Source: Afipia sp049747295 (GTDB lineage Bacteria; Pseudomonadota; Alphaproteobacteria; Rhizobiales; Xanthobacteraceae). From it: DNA of 64,000 nucleotides. Made by a program: the position numbers and the translations under genes. This document shows, in pieces, positions 26,022 through 35,238 of this stretch. Position 1 is the first letter of the stretch. Each line of letters opens with the position of its first letter. Under the pieces are notes generated by a model, which saw only the letters and a list, made by a program, of their open reading frames with translations, was not told the origin of the DNA and did no database searches. The DNA is taken from assembly GCF_049747295.1 (NCBI RefSeq), contig NZ_JBMHJM010000001.1, forward strand, positions 2,480,001 through 2,544,000, written 5' to 3'.

Positions 26022-26906
26022 ATGTCCGTCCTGATCGACAAGAACACCAAAGTCATCTGCCAGGGCTTCACCGGCAAGAACGGCACCTTCCATTCGGAAG
26101 CAGCGATTGCCTATGGCACCAAGATGGTCGGCGGCACATCGCCGGGCAAAGGTGGCACCAAGCACCTTAACTTGCCGGTTTTCGATACTGTGTCCGAGGC
26201 CCGCGAAAAGACCGGCGCCGACGCCAGCGTGATCTACGTTCCGCCGCCAGGCGCGGCTGACGCGATCTGCGAGGCCATCGATGCCGAGATCCCGCTGATC
26301 GTCTGCATCACCGAAGGCATTCCGGTGCTCGACATGGTGCGGGTGAAGCGTTCGCTGTCGGGCTCCAAGTCGCGCCTGATCGGGCCGAACTGCCCGGGCG
26401 TCGTCACCGCCGGCGAATCCAAGATCGGCATCATGCCGGCGAACATCTTCAAGCCCGGCAATGTCGGCATCGTGTCGCGCTCCGGCACCCTGACCTATGA
26501 AGCCGTGTTCCAGACCACCCAGGCTGGCCTTGGCCAGACCTCGGCCGTCGGCATCGGCGGCGACCCGGTCAAGGGAACCGAGTTCATTGACGTGCTGGAA
26601 TTGTTCCTCGCCGACGACAAGACTGAGTCGATCATCATGATCGGTGAAATTGGTGGCGCGGCTGAAGAAGAGGCGGCGCAGTTCCTCAAGGACGAAGCCA
26701 AGCGCGGCCGCAAGAAGCCGATGGTCGGCTTCATTGCCGGACGTACTGCACCTCCGGGTCGCCGTATGGGCCATGCCGGCGCGATCGTCTCCGGCGGCAA
26801 GGGTGATGCTGAGTCCAAGATTGCAGCGATGGAAGCCGCTGGGATCACCGTCTCGCCGTCGCCTGCTCGCCTCGGAACGACGCTTGTCGAAAAATTGAAA
26901 GGCTAG
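26022..26906 (+). CDS. sucD: Succinyl-CoA synthetase, alpha subunit
   Basis: The 294-residue CoA-binding and catalytic subunit. The N-terminal MSVLIDKNTKVICQGFTGKN is typical, and the phosphorylated histidine lies in GHAGAIVSGGKG near residue 250. LIGPNCPGVVTAGESKIGIM is also conserved. It is translationally close to sucC and is followed by a palindrome and a terminator-like hairpin before odhA. Confidence 0.97.
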   Translation: MSVLIDKNTKVICQGFTGKNGTFHSEAAIAYGTKMVGGTSPGKGGTKHLNLPVFDTVSEAREKTGADASVIYVPPPGAADAICEAIDAEIPLIVCITEGIPVLDMVRVKRSLSGSKSRLIGPNCPGVVTAGESKIGIMPANIFKPGNVGIVSRSGTLTYEAVFQTTQAGLGQTSAVGIGGDPVKGTEFIDVLELFLADDKTESIIMIGEIGGAAEEEAAQFLKDEAKRGRKKPMVGFIAGRTAPPGRRMGHAGAIVSGGKGDAESKIAAMEAAGITVSPSPARLGTTLVEKLKG

Positions 26907-26935
26907 TTCAGTCCTTCGTTCTTTTCAGCGCGAAG

Positions 26936-26957
26936 TTTTACCCTAGATAGGGTAAAA
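26936..26957. promoter_or_regulatory. Perfect 22-bp palindrome between sucD and odhA
   Basis: The arms TTTTACCCTA and TAGGGTAAAA match perfectly around a central GA. No U-tract follows, so it does not look like a terminator; dyad symmetry of this size suits an operator for a dimeric regulator. It lies 30 bp after the sucD stop, and the hairpin at 26987 begins 30 bp further on. I do not recognise the regulator. Confidence 0.5.
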
Positions 26958-26986
26958 GGTGCGGCCCAACTAAGATGCCGCCGCTC

Positions 26987-27012
26987 AAACCGGGCGATTT
27001 CTCCCGGTTTTT
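26987..27012 (+). terminator. Terminator-like hairpin just ahead of odhA
   Basis: The arms AAACCGGG and CCCGGTTT enclose an 8-base loop, and the right arm runs into TTTTT. This is a rho-independent terminator by form. It ends about 30 bp before the odhA start codon, which leaves too little room for a separate full promoter downstream and suggests partial read-through or attenuation. Confidence 0.7.
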
Positions 27013-27042
27013 CCGCGCGATGCCAAGAATCAGGACGCGAAC

Positions 27043-29994
27043 ATGTCTCGCCAGGACGCGAATGCAAATTTCGCAATTACCTCCTTCCTCGACGGCGCCA
27101 ACGCCACCTACATTGACGAACTCTACGCCCGCTACGAAAACGACCCTTCCTCGGTCGACGTCGAGTGGGCGGACTTCTTCAAGAGCCTGAAGGACCAGCC
27201 GGCGGATGTTCAGAAGAACGCCTCCGGCCCGTCCTGGGAAAAGGCCAACTGGCCCACAACCCCAAATGACGATCTGACGTCAGCGCTCGATGGCAACTGG
27301 GCCCAGGTCGAGAAGGCCGTCGGTGGCAAGATCGCGGCCAAGGCGCAGGTCCCCGGCAGCGGGTTCACCGCCGCCGATGTGCAGCAGGCGACGCGTGATT
27401 CGGTCCGCGCCCTGATGCTGATCCGCGCTTACCGCATGCGCGGCCATTTCCACGCCAATCTCGATCCGCTCGGCATCGAAGGCCAGAAGGATCACGAAGA
27501 GCTCGATCCCCGCTCTTACGGCTTCACCGACGCCGACCTCGACCGCAAGATTTTCCTCGATCATGTGCTGGGTCTGGAGACCGGGACGCTTCGCGAAATC
27601 GTCGCGATCTGCCAGCGCACTTACTGTCAGACGGTTGGCGTTGAATTCATGCATATCTCCAATCCGGCCCAGAAGGCCTGGATCCAGGAGCGCATCGAGG
27701 GTCCGGATAAGGAAATCAGCTTCACCCGTGAAGGTCGCCGCGCGATCCTGATGAAGCTCGTGGAAGCCGAAGGCTTCGAGAAATTCTGCGACATCAAGTT
27801 CACCGGCACCAAGCGCTTCGGTCTCGATGGCGCTGAAGCGCTGATCCCGGCGCTGGAACAGATCATCAAGCGTGGCGGCAATCTCGGCGTGAAGGACATC
27901 GTCGTCGGCATGCCGCATCGCGGGCGCCTGAACGTTCTGACCCAGGTCATGGGCAAGCCGCACCGCGCTCTGTTCCATGAATTCAAGGGTGGTTCGGCCA
28001 ACCCCGACGAGGTCGAAGGTTCGGGCGACGTGAAGTACCACCTCGGTGCTTCGTCGGACCGTGAGTTCGACGGCAACAAGATCCACCTCTCGCTGACCGC
28101 CAACCCGTCGCACCTCGAAATCGTCGACCCGGTGGTGCTCGGCAAGGTGCGCGCCAAGCAGGACCAGAACGGTGATCCGCCGGATCAGCGCATCTCGGTG
28201 CTGCCGGTCCTGATGCACGGTGACGCCGCGTTTGCTGGCCAGGGCGTTGTGGCGGAATGTTTCGCGCTGTCGGATCTGAAGGGATATCGCACCGGCGGTT
28301 CGCTGCACTTCATCGTCAACAATCAGATCGGCTTCACGACCTATCCGCGCTACTCGCGCTCGTCGCCGTATCCGTCGGATGTGGCGAAGATGATCGACGC
28401 GCCGATCTTCCACGTGAACGGCGACGATCCGGAAGCGGTGGTGTTCGCCGCGAAGGTGGCGATCGAATACCGGCAGAAATTCCATAAGCCGGTCGTCATC
28501 GACATGTTCTGCTACCGTCGCCACGGCCACAACGAAGGCGACGAGCCCGGCTTCACCCAGCCGGTGATGTACAAGAAAATCGCGACCCATCCGTCGACGC
28601 TCGACATCTACGCCAAGCGCCTGATCGGCGATGGCGTCATGACCGAAGGCGAAGTCGAGAAGGCCAAGGCTGATTGGCGCGCACGGCTCGATGCCGAACT
28701 GGAAGCAGGTTCCGGCTACAAGCCGAACAAGGCTGACTGGCTCGACGGCAAGTGGGCAGGCTTCAAGTCGGCGGACCTGGGTGAAGATCCGCGCCGCGGT
28801 AACACCGGCGTGGCGATCAACGATCTCAAGGAGATCGGCCGCAAGATCACCAAGGTGCCGGATGGCTTCCGCGTTCACCGCACGGTGCAGCGCTTCCTGG
28901 AGAATCGCCTGAAGGCGATCGAGAACGGCGAAGGCATCGACTGGGCAACCGGTGAAGCCCTGGCGTTCTGTTCGTTGATGCAGGACGGTCATAACGTCCG
29001 CCTGTCGGGACAGGACTCCGAGCGCGGGACCTTCTCGCAGCGCCACACGGTGCTGTTCGATCAGGAAGACGAAAGCCGTTACACGCCGTTCAACCATCTC
29101 GGCGAAAATCAGGGACACTACGAGGTCATCAACTCGCTGCTCTCGGAAGAAGCGGTGCTCGGTTTCGAGTACGGCTATTCGCTGGCTGAACCGAACGCGC
29201 TGTCGATGTGGGAAGCGCAGTTCGGCGATTTCGCCAATGGCGCACAAGTGGTGTTCGACCAGTTCATCTCCTCGGGTGAGCGCAAGTGGCTGCGCATGTC
29301 CGGCTTGGTCTGTCTGCTGCCGCACGGCTACGAAGGCCAGGGACCGGAGCATTCGTCGGCCCGTCTCGAGCGCTTCCTGCAGATGTGCGCGGAAGACAAC
29401 ATGCAGGTCGCCAATTTGACGACGCCTGCGAACTACTTCCACATCCTGCGTCGTCAGCTGAAGCGCGAGATCCGCAAGCCGCTGATCCTGATGACCCCGA
29501 AGTCGCTGCTGCGCCACAAGCGCGCGGTGTCGAAGCTCGACGAACTCGGATCGGACACCTCGTTCCATCGCGTGCTGCGCGATGATGCGGAGAAGGGTGG
29601 CGAGCTCAAGCTCGTTCCCGACGACAAGATCCGTCGCGTGATCATCTGCTCCGGCAAAGTCTACTATGACCTGTTTGAGGAGCGCGAGAAGCGCGGCATC
29701 GACGACACGTATATCCTGCGTGTCGAGCAGCTGTATCCTGTGCCGCTGAAGACGCTGGTGCAGGAGCTTGAGCGCTTCAAGAAGGCTGAAGTGGTGTGGT
29801 GTCAGGAAGAGCCGCGCAACATGGGTGGCTGGTACTTCATCGAGCCGTACCTGGAATGGGTGCTCAACCAGATCGGTGCGACCCACAAGCGTCCACGCTA
29901 CGCCGGCCGCGCCGCGGCCGCCGCGACTGCGACGGGTCTGATGTCGAAGCACCTGGCGCAACTCAAAGCGCTGCTCGACGAAGCTCTCGGCTGA
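27043..29994 (+). CDS. odhA: 2-oxoglutarate dehydrogenase E1 component
   Basis: The thiamine-diphosphate-dependent decarboxylase of the 2-oxoglutarate dehydrogenase complex, 983 residues. It starts with the E2-binding N-terminal segment SFLDGANATYIDELYARYE. It continues with GMPHRGRLNVL, the ThDP/Mg motif region GDAAFAGQGVVAE through NNQIGFTTYP, and the pyrimidine-domain residues in FEYGYSLAEPNALSMWEAQF. CoA- and AMP-binding regions follow. The long leader with a palindrome and terminator-like hairpin suggests transcriptional control separate from sucCD. Confidence 0.97.
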   Translation: MSRQDANANFAITSFLDGANATYIDELYARYENDPSSVDVEWADFFKSLKDQPADVQKNASGPSWEKANWPTTPNDDLTSALDGNWAQVEKAVGGKIAAKAQVPGSGFTAADVQQATRDSVRALMLIRAYRMRGHFHANLDPLGIEGQKDHEELDPRSYGFTDADLDRKIFLDHVLGLETGTLREIVAICQRTYCQTVGVEFMHISNPAQKAWIQERIEGPDKEISFTREGRRAILMKLVEAEGFEKFCDIKFTGTKRFGLDGAEALIPALEQIIKRGGNLGVKDIVVGMPHRGRLNVLTQVMGKPHRALFHEFKGGSANPDEVEGSGDVKYHLGASSDREFDGNKIHLSLTANPSHLEIVDPVVLGKVRAKQDQNGDPPDQRISVLPVLMHGDAAFAGQGVVAECFALSDLKGYRTGGSLHFIVNNQIGFTTYPRYSRSSPYPSDVAKMIDAPIFHVNGDDPEAVVFAAKVAIEYRQKFHKPVVIDMFCYRRHGHNEGDEPGFTQPVMYKKIATHPSTLDIYAKRLIGDGVMTEGEVEKAKADWRARLDAELEAGSGYKPNKADWLDGKWAGFKSADLGEDPRRGNTGVAINDLKEIGRKITKVPDGFRVHRTVQRFLENRLKAIENGEGIDWATGEALAFCSLMQDGHNVRLSGQDSERGTFSQRHTVLFDQEDESRYTPFNHLGENQGHYEVINSLLSEEAVLGFEYGYSLAEPNALSMWEAQFGDFANGAQVVFDQFISSGERKWLRMSGLVCLLPHGYEGQGPEHSSARLERFLQMCAEDNMQVANLTTPANYFHILRRQLKREIRKPLILMTPKSLLRHKRAVSKLDELGSDTSFHRVLRDDAEKGGELKLVPDDKIRRVIICSGKVYYDLFEEREKRGIDDTYILRVEQLYPVPLKTLVQELERFKKAEVVWCQEEPRNMGGWYFIEPYLEWVLNQIGATHKRPRYAGRAAAAATATGLMSKHLAQLKALLDEALG

Positions 29995-29999
29995 TCAAC

Positions 30000-30026
30000 A
30001 GATGCCCGCGCCTTCCGCGGGCATCT
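30000..30026 (+). promoter_or_regulatory. Hairpin between odhA and odhB
   Basis: Perfect 11-bp arms AGATGCCCGCG and CGCGGGCATCT enclose a 5-base loop, followed by AATTCTT, a poor U-tract. It begins 5 bases after the odhA stop. It may protect the odhA 3' end or partly terminate transcription rather than end the operon. Confidence 0.5.
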
Positions 30027-30115
30027 AATTCTTCGGCATCTCTCGTTCCCGTCTTTTGATTTGTTTGAAGCGCTGACGGCGGGCCACGCCGCTCACGACG
30101 CAAGAGGAAGAAAAA

Positions 30116-31360
30116 ATGGCTGAAATTCGCGTTCCGACACTCGGCGAGTCCGTCACCGAGGCTACCATTGGCCGCTGGTTCAAGAAGCCCGGCGATGCGG
30201 TGGCCGTTGATGAACCGTTGGTTGAGCTCGAAACCGACAAGGTGACCATCGAAGTCCCGGCGCCGTTTGCCGGCACGCTTGGCGAGATCGTTGCCAAGGA
30301 TGGCGAGACGGTCGCAGTTGGCGCGCTGCTCGGTCAGATCACGGAAGGTGCGGGCGGCGCGAAGCCGGCTGCAGCAGCTCCTGCCGCGAAAGCTCCGGAA
30401 GCACCGAAGGCGGCACCCGCTGCGGCTGCGCCGGCCCCGGCACAGAAATCTCCGCCAGCTGACGCGCCGCAGGCGCCATCCGTGCGCAAGCTCTCCGCTG
30501 AAAGCGGCGTTGATGCCTCCACCGTGCCGGGCTCCGGCAAGGATGGTCGCGTGACCAAGGGCGACATGCTCGCCGCGATCGAGAAGGCTGCATCGTCACC
30601 GATGCCGGTGAGCCAACCGGCCGCGGTTCAGGTCCGTGCGCCGTCTCCGGCTGACGATGCTGCGCGTGAAGAACGCGTGAAGATGACGCGGCTCCGCCAG
30701 ACCATCGCGCGCCGTCTCAAGGACGTGCAGAACACTGCGGCCATGCTCACGACCTTCAACGAGGTCGACATGACCAACCTGATGGCGCTGCGCGGCCACT
30801 ACAAGGATCTGTTCGAGAAGAAGCACGCCACGAAGCTCGGCTTCATGGGCTTCTTCGTGAAGGCCTGCGTGCAGGCGCTCAAGGAAGTGCCGGCGGTCAA
30901 CGCTGAAATCGACGGCGGCGATCTGGTTTACAAGAACTACTACCACATCGGCGTCGCGGTCGGCACCGACAAGGGTCTGGTCGTTCCGGTGGTGCGCGAA
31001 TGCGACCACAAGTCGCTCGCCGACATCGAGAAGGGCATCGCGGACTTCGGCAAGAAGGCGCGCGACGGCCAGCTCAAGATCGAGGACATGCAGGGCGGCA
31101 CCTTCACCATCTCGAACGGCGGTGTCTACGGCTCGCTGATGTCGACGCCGATCCTGAACGCGCCGCAGGCCGGCATCCTCGGCATGCACAAGATCCAGGA
31201 GCGGCCGGTGGCCGTCGGCGGCAAGATCGAGATCCGTCCGATGATGTATCTCGCGCTGTCCTACGATCACCGCGTCATCGATGGCAAGGAAGCAGTCACG
31301 TTCCTCGTCCGCGTCAAGGAAAGCCTGGAAGATCCAGCGCGACTGGTGCTGGATCTCTGA
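30116..31360 (+). CDS. odhB: Dihydrolipoyllysine succinyltransferase (E2 of 2-oxoglutarate dehydrogenase)
   Basis: A 414-residue E2 with three parts. The lipoyl domain carries the lipoylated lysine K42 in ETDKVTIE. An Ala/Pro-rich linker leads to the E3-binding domain (RKLSAESGVDASTVPGSGKD), and a second linker leads to the catalytic domain. The active-site motif SYDHRVIDGKEA is near the C-terminus. A single lipoyl domain and the TFTISNGGVYGS segment fit OdhB/SucB rather than the pyruvate E2. The ribosome binding site is AGAGGAAG. Confidence 0.96.
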   Translation: MAEIRVPTLGESVTEATIGRWFKKPGDAVAVDEPLVELETDKVTIEVPAPFAGTLGEIVAKDGETVAVGALLGQITEGAGGAKPAAAAPAAKAPEAPKAAPAAAAPAPAQKSPPADAPQAPSVRKLSAESGVDASTVPGSGKDGRVTKGDMLAAIEKAASSPMPVSQPAAVQVRAPSPADDAAREERVKMTRLRQTIARRLKDVQNTAAMLTTFNEVDMTNLMALRGHYKDLFEKKHATKLGFMGFFVKACVQALKEVPAVNAEIDGGDLVYKNYYHIGVAVGTDKGLVVPVVRECDHKSLADIEKGIADFGKKARDGQLKIEDMQGGTFTISNGGVYGSLMSTPILNAPQAGILGMHKIQERPVAVGGKIEIRPMMYLALSYDHRVIDGKEAVTFLVRVKESLEDPARLVLDL

Positions 31361-31372
31361 TCAAGGTGCTTT

Positions 31373-31750
31373 GTGACTGACGAAACTCAAGCTAGTCCAC
31401 CTTGGTTGTCGTCGGGACCTCCCGATGGCAGCCGGCCTCAATGGGATCAGGACGCAGCGGATGGCTTGGTCGGTCAGTTGGTTTTGACGGGGATTACTTA
31501 TCTTGCGTCGGACGGAGAGACCGTGGAGTCGCAGGTCCAGTATTACGGCAGAGTCGTGAGTGCGAAGTCCGTTGGCATCGAGATTATGTGTGAGGGTAGA
31601 TTGGCGGGGCAGACCATGACGTTGCCGCCGGACTTGCGCGCATTTCAGCCGGCGAGCCCTGGAGAATACAAACTGCGATCGACTGGAGAGACGGTCGAGA
31701 ATCCTGATTTTACAGCCACTTGGACTGTCACAAGTCCGACGACATCATGA
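31373..31750 (+). CDS. Hypothetical 125-residue protein in the odhB-lpd interval
   Basis: I do not recognise this protein. It starts at GTG, 12 bp after the odhB stop. It has a polar Pro/Ser/Asp-rich N-terminus, then a region rich in beta-prone residues (LVLTGITYLASDGETVES, VQYYGRVVSAKSVGIEIMC) and a Thr/Ser-rich tail. There is no signal peptide or membrane span, so it is probably cytoplasmic. Tight spacing between odhB and the dehydrogenase gene suggests it is read with the TCA operon. Its reality as a gene rests on position, codon phase and the absence of overlap. Confidence 0.6.
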   Translation: MTDETQASPPWLSSGPPDGSRPQWDQDAADGLVGQLVLTGITYLASDGETVESQVQYYGRVVSAKSVGIEIMCEGRLAGQTMTLPPDLRAFQPASPGEYKLRSTGETVENPDFTATWTVTSPTTS

Positions 31751-31784
31751 TCTCACGGAACGGAATGAATTGTTGGGGGCAATT

Positions 31785-32531
31785 TTGACGGGACAGGTTG
31801 CAGTTGTTACGGGAGGCAGCCGCGGCATTGGCCGCGCTGCTGCCATTGGTGCCGCCAAGCTCGGCTACAAGGTCGTTGTCGGCTATGCCAGCAACGAGGC
31901 TGCGGCGCGCGAAGTCGTCTCTCAGATCGAAGCCAGCAACGGCAAAGCCATCGCGGTCAAATGCGATGTCGGCATCGAGGCCGACATCGTCAATCTGTTC
32001 AAGGCGGCGGATGGTTTCGGCAAGCTCGGCGCCCTGGTCAACAATGCGGGCGTCGTCGACAAGACAACGCGCGTGGATGAGATGTCCGCGGAACGCCTTG
32101 TGCGGATGATGAACATCAATATCGTCGGCAGCATCCTGTGCGCGCGGGAAGCGGTGAAGCGCATGTCGACCAAGCACGGCGGTCCAGGGGGCGTGATCGT
32201 CAATCTGTCGTCGGTTGCCGCAACGCTCGGCTCGCCGGGCCTTTACGTCGATTACGCAGCCTCCAAGGGCGCCATCGACACGTTCACCGTCGGTCTCGCC
32301 CGCGAGGTGAGCGATGAGGGTATCCGCGTCAACGCGATCCGTCCTGGTCTGATCGACACCGATATTCATGCAAGCGGTGGTGAGCCCGGCCGTGCGCAGA
32401 AACTCGCTCATACCATACCGATGAAACGTGTCGGGACCGCGGACGAAGTCGCCAATGCCGTCGTCTGGCTGATGTCCGACGAAGCGTCATATGTCACCGG
32501 TACAATTTTCGATGTCTCCGGCGGACGGTAA
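31785..32531 (+). CDS. Short-chain dehydrogenase/reductase (SDR), 3-oxoacyl-ACP-reductase-like
   Basis: A classical SDR of about 248 residues. The cofactor motif is TGGSRGIGRA, then NNAGVV. The catalytic serine follows the VNLSSVAA strand and the Tyr/Lys pair is in YVDYAASKGAID. Alanine follows VVGY at the end of the second strand, and the cofactor preference cannot be settled by eye. The C-terminus (YVTGTIFDVSGGR) is typical of FabG-like enzymes. There is no ATG near the conserved N-terminus; a TTG at 31785 with GGGGG 5 bases upstream is the best start, and a TTG at 31770 is possible. It lies between odhB and lpd on the same strand; the substrate is unknown. Confidence 0.86.
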   Translation: MTGQVAVVTGGSRGIGRAAAIGAAKLGYKVVVGYASNEAAAREVVSQIEASNGKAIAVKCDVGIEADIVNLFKAADGFGKLGALVNNAGVVDKTTRVDEMSAERLVRMMNINIVGSILCAREAVKRMSTKHGGPGGVIVNLSSVAATLGSPGLYVDYAASKGAIDTFTVGLAREVSDEGIRVNAIRPGLIDTDIHASGGEPGRAQKLAHTIPMKRVGTADEVANAVVWLMSDEASYVTGTIFDVSGGR

Positions 32532-32567
32532 TTTCCGTCACGTCTCTCTGAATGCAGGATAGTTACA

Positions 32568-33971
32568 ATGGCCTCTTATGATCTCGTCATTATCGGCACA
32601 GGACCTGGTGGTTATGTCTGCGCGATTCGCGCAGCACAGCTCGGCATGAAGGTCGCGGTTGTCGAGAAATGGCCGACCTTCGGAGGCACGTGTCTCAATG
32701 TCGGGTGTATTCCCTCAAAGGCGCTGCTGCAGGCATCGGAGCGGTATGAGGAAGTCACTCATATGCTCCCGAAGATGGGCATTGAGGTTGGCAAGCCAAA
32801 GCTCGATCTCGCGACGATGATGAAGTTCAAGACCGATGGCGTCGATGGCAACGTCAAGGGTGTCGGCTTCCTGTTCAAGAAGAACAAGATCGATCCCTAT
32901 CAGGGCACGGGCCGCATCGTTTCTGCCGGCAAGGTTGAAGTGAAGGGCGCTGACGGCAAGACCGAAATCCTGGAAACCAAGAATATCGTCATCGCCACGG
33001 GCTCCGATGTCGCCAAGCTGAAGGGCATCGAGATCGACGAAAAGCGTATCGTGTCGTCGACCGGTGCGTTGGTGCTCGACAAGGTGCCGGAGAAGATGCT
33101 GGTCATCGGCGCGGGCGTCATCGGCCTCGAACTCGGCTCGGTATGGCGACGGCTTGGGACGGAAGTGGTCGTTGTCGAATTCCTCGACCGCATCCTTCCC
33201 GGCATGGACGGCGAAGTGGCGAAGTCCTTCCAGCGCATCCTCGAGAAGCAGGGCATGACCTTCAAGCTCGGCACCAAGGTGACCGGCGTCGACAGCTCCG
33301 GCAAGCGACTCAAGGCGCAGGTCGAAGCCGCTGCCGGCGGCAAGGCCGAAACCATTGAGGCGGACGTGGTGTTGGTCGCGATCGGACGCGTGCCTTACAC
33401 CGAGGGCCTCGGTCTGAAGGAAGCAGGCGTCGAGCTCGATCAACGCGGCCGCGTCCAGACCGATGGGCACTTCGCGACCAGCGTGAAAGGCATTTATGCC
33501 ATCGGAGATGCGATTGCCGGGCCGATGCTGGCGCACAAGGCCGAAGACGAAGGCATCGCGATTGCCGAAATTCTCGCCGGCCAGGCCGGGCACACCAATT
33601 ACGATGTGATCCCGAGCGTGGTGTACACCTCGCCGGAGGTTGCTTCGGTCGGAAAGACCGAGGAAGAATTGAAGCAGGCCGGCGTCGCCTATACGGTCGG
33701 CAAGTTTCCGTTCACGGCCAATGCGCGCACCAAGGTCAATCAGACCACCGATGGTTTCGTGAAGATCCTTGCGGATGCGAAAACCGACCGCGTGCTCGGT
33801 GCACACATTCTGGGCGCAGAAGCCGGCGAAATGATCCACGAATGCGCTGTTCTGATGGAATTCGGTGGTTCGGCTGAGGATCTGGCACGCACCTGCCATG
33901 CCCATCCGACCCGGTCCGAAGCCGTCAAGGAAGCCGCGCTTGCGGTCGGAAAACGCGCCATCCATATGTAA
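32568..33971 (+). CDS. lpdA: Dihydrolipoyl dehydrogenase (E3)
   Basis: A 467-residue flavoprotein that reoxidises lipoyl groups of the 2-oxoglutarate and related complexes. The FAD loop is GTGPGGYVCA, the redox disulfide C42/C47 lies in GGTCLNVGCIPSKA, the NAD loop is GAGVIGLELGSV, and AIGDAIAGPMLAHKAEDEG is conserved. The catalytic His-Glu pair is in HAHPTRSEAV. It closes the TCA block begun by mdh. Confidence 0.96.
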   Translation: MASYDLVIIGTGPGGYVCAIRAAQLGMKVAVVEKWPTFGGTCLNVGCIPSKALLQASERYEEVTHMLPKMGIEVGKPKLDLATMMKFKTDGVDGNVKGVGFLFKKNKIDPYQGTGRIVSAGKVEVKGADGKTEILETKNIVIATGSDVAKLKGIEIDEKRIVSSTGALVLDKVPEKMLVIGAGVIGLELGSVWRRLGTEVVVVEFLDRILPGMDGEVAKSFQRILEKQGMTFKLGTKVTGVDSSGKRLKAQVEAAAGGKAETIEADVVLVAIGRVPYTEGLGLKEAGVELDQRGRVQTDGHFATSVKGIYAIGDAIAGPMLAHKAEDEGIAIAEILAGQAGHTNYDVIPSVVYTSPEVASVGKTEEELKQAGVAYTVGKFPFTANARTKVNQTTDGFVKILADAKTDRVLGAHILGAEAGEMIHECAVLMEFGGSAEDLARTCHAHPTRSEAVKEAALAVGKRAIHM

Positions 33972-34016
33972 CGTGATCCGGCGGAACGCCGGTCGCGAGG
34001 ATGATGAGAGTGCGCA

Positions 34017-34544
34017 ATGCGTCGGCTGCTTCGTCCGCTGTGGATTTTGCTTGCGCTGATCTTCCTGCTCGAGGCGTGGCTGTGGGATCGCGTCGAGCCG
34101 ATCATTGCGCGCATCGTCGCGCTGATTCCGCTTCCCGCCTTTAAGCGGTGGCTGGCGGCACAGATCGATCATCTTTCGCCCGGGGCGACGCTGATCGTGT
34201 TTGCCGTGCCGCTGGTTGCGTTGTTTCCACTGAACCTTCTTGAGGCGTGGCTGCTGGCGCACAAGTATTTTGTCAGCGCGACGGTCCTGCTGGTGTTCCA
34301 GAAGATTCTGGGTGTTGGCGTTATCGCGTTCATCTTTGATGTGACGCGGGACAAGCTGTTGCAGATGGACTGGTTCCGCAGGCTCTATGAGTTCGTCCTG
34401 GATCTGCGCGCCCGCGCGACCGCCCTGGTCGCGCCATTCAAGGATGCCGTTCGGCGGTGGGTGGCGCGTTTGCGACGGCGAGCGTCGCTTGGCTTCGTTC
34501 AACGCCTGCGCCGCCGCATGCAGGCGTCGCGATCGTCGTCCTGA
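34017..34544 (+). CDS. Hypothetical multi-span membrane protein
   Basis: A 175-residue protein of unknown function. Hydrophobic segments lie at about residues 6-23, 55-78 and 83-108, followed by a long basic, Arg-rich C-terminal tail likely to be cytoplasmic (LRRRASLGFVQRLRRRMQ). It begins 45 bp after lpd and may be co-transcribed with it. It converges on the DUF4337 gene with a 6-bp gap. No catalytic motif is visible. Confidence 0.72.
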   Translation: MRRLLRPLWILLALIFLLEAWLWDRVEPIIARIVALIPLPAFKRWLAAQIDHLSPGATLIVFAVPLVALFPLNLLEAWLLAHKYFVSATVLLVFQKILGVGVIAFIFDVTRDKLLQMDWFRRLYEFVLDLRARATALVAPFKDAVRRWVARLRRRASLGFVQRLRRRMQASRSSS

Positions 34545-34550
34545 GTTCAG

Positions 34551-35141
34551 CTACATGATGTGAACGGCGTGGGGTGCGAACAGCCCGATCGCCGTAAACG
34601 CCAGTCCCGCGACCGTCAGCAGACCAGCAATCCACGCGAGTGCGATCATTCCGGTGATGATCGTTGCTGACGCTAGCACGATGCCGATCTGGAAGGCGGC
34701 AGATGCAAGCTCGTAGTGATGGTATCGCGCCATGGCGAGATCGCGTTCGTGCTCGGCGTGCTTGGCGCGTGCGGCCAGTTGTTCGGAGCCTTCGCCGGTT
34801 TCGGGCTCGGAGCGATACCGCGCCGCGGTTTTCTGCCAATCGTCGATCTGCTTCGCGAGTGCTGCTTTCTGCGCCTCATCGCCGGCGAGCCCGAGGCTCA
34901 GCTTGGCGTGTTCGGAGGTCGCCTGAACCACCGTGCGGCGAATGCTCTTGGCCTGGAAGAAGGCCCAGAGATTGGACGCCTCGACGTTCTTGCTGATGGA
35001 TTCCGTCTGCGCCCCCTTGCCGAGCGTTTCAGAAAACGCGAGGAACAGGGCCATGACCGCGATCAGCAGTGCGATCTTCTTGTTGGAGCCGGATGCGTGT
35101 TCGGCGTGCTCCGCATGCTCCATGCTCTCGTGTGCGCTCAT
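34551..35141 (-). CDS. DUF4337 membrane protein
   Basis: A 196-residue protein of the DUF4337 family, of unknown function. A His/Glu-rich start (HESMEHAEHAEHASG) precedes a span (IALLIAVMALFLAFSETLG). A cytoplasmic or periplasmic helical region with NVEASNLWAFFQAKSIRRT follows, then two C-terminal spans. The ASNLWAFFQAKSIR motif is the family signature. The gene stands alone between convergent and same-strand neighbours. Confidence 0.83.
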   Translation of the reverse strand: MSAHESMEHAEHAEHASGSNKKIALLIAVMALFLAFSETLGKGAQTESISKNVEASNLWAFFQAKSIRRTVVQATSEHAKLSLGLAGDEAQKAALAKQIDDWQKTAARYRSEPETGEGSEQLAARAKHAEHERDLAMARYHHYELASAAFQIGIVLASATIITGMIALAWIAGLLTVAGLAFTAIGLFAPHAVHIM

Positions 35142-35238
35142 GGCAGGCAGTTCTCCCCATCGAATTGGTGGTCACGATTGACCGAACTGCATGCCCTGCG
35201 CAAGGGGCAGCTATGTGACATTGCACGACAAAATTCTG

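Noticed and set aside
27280..29961. An 893-codon open frame antisense to odhA
   Set aside because: It mirrors the GC-rich third-codon pattern of odhA. It has no ribosome binding site or recognisable domain, and it overlaps a certain gene over its whole length. Similar long antisense frames over atpA, lpdA, dapF/mtaB and atpD were dismissed for the same reason.
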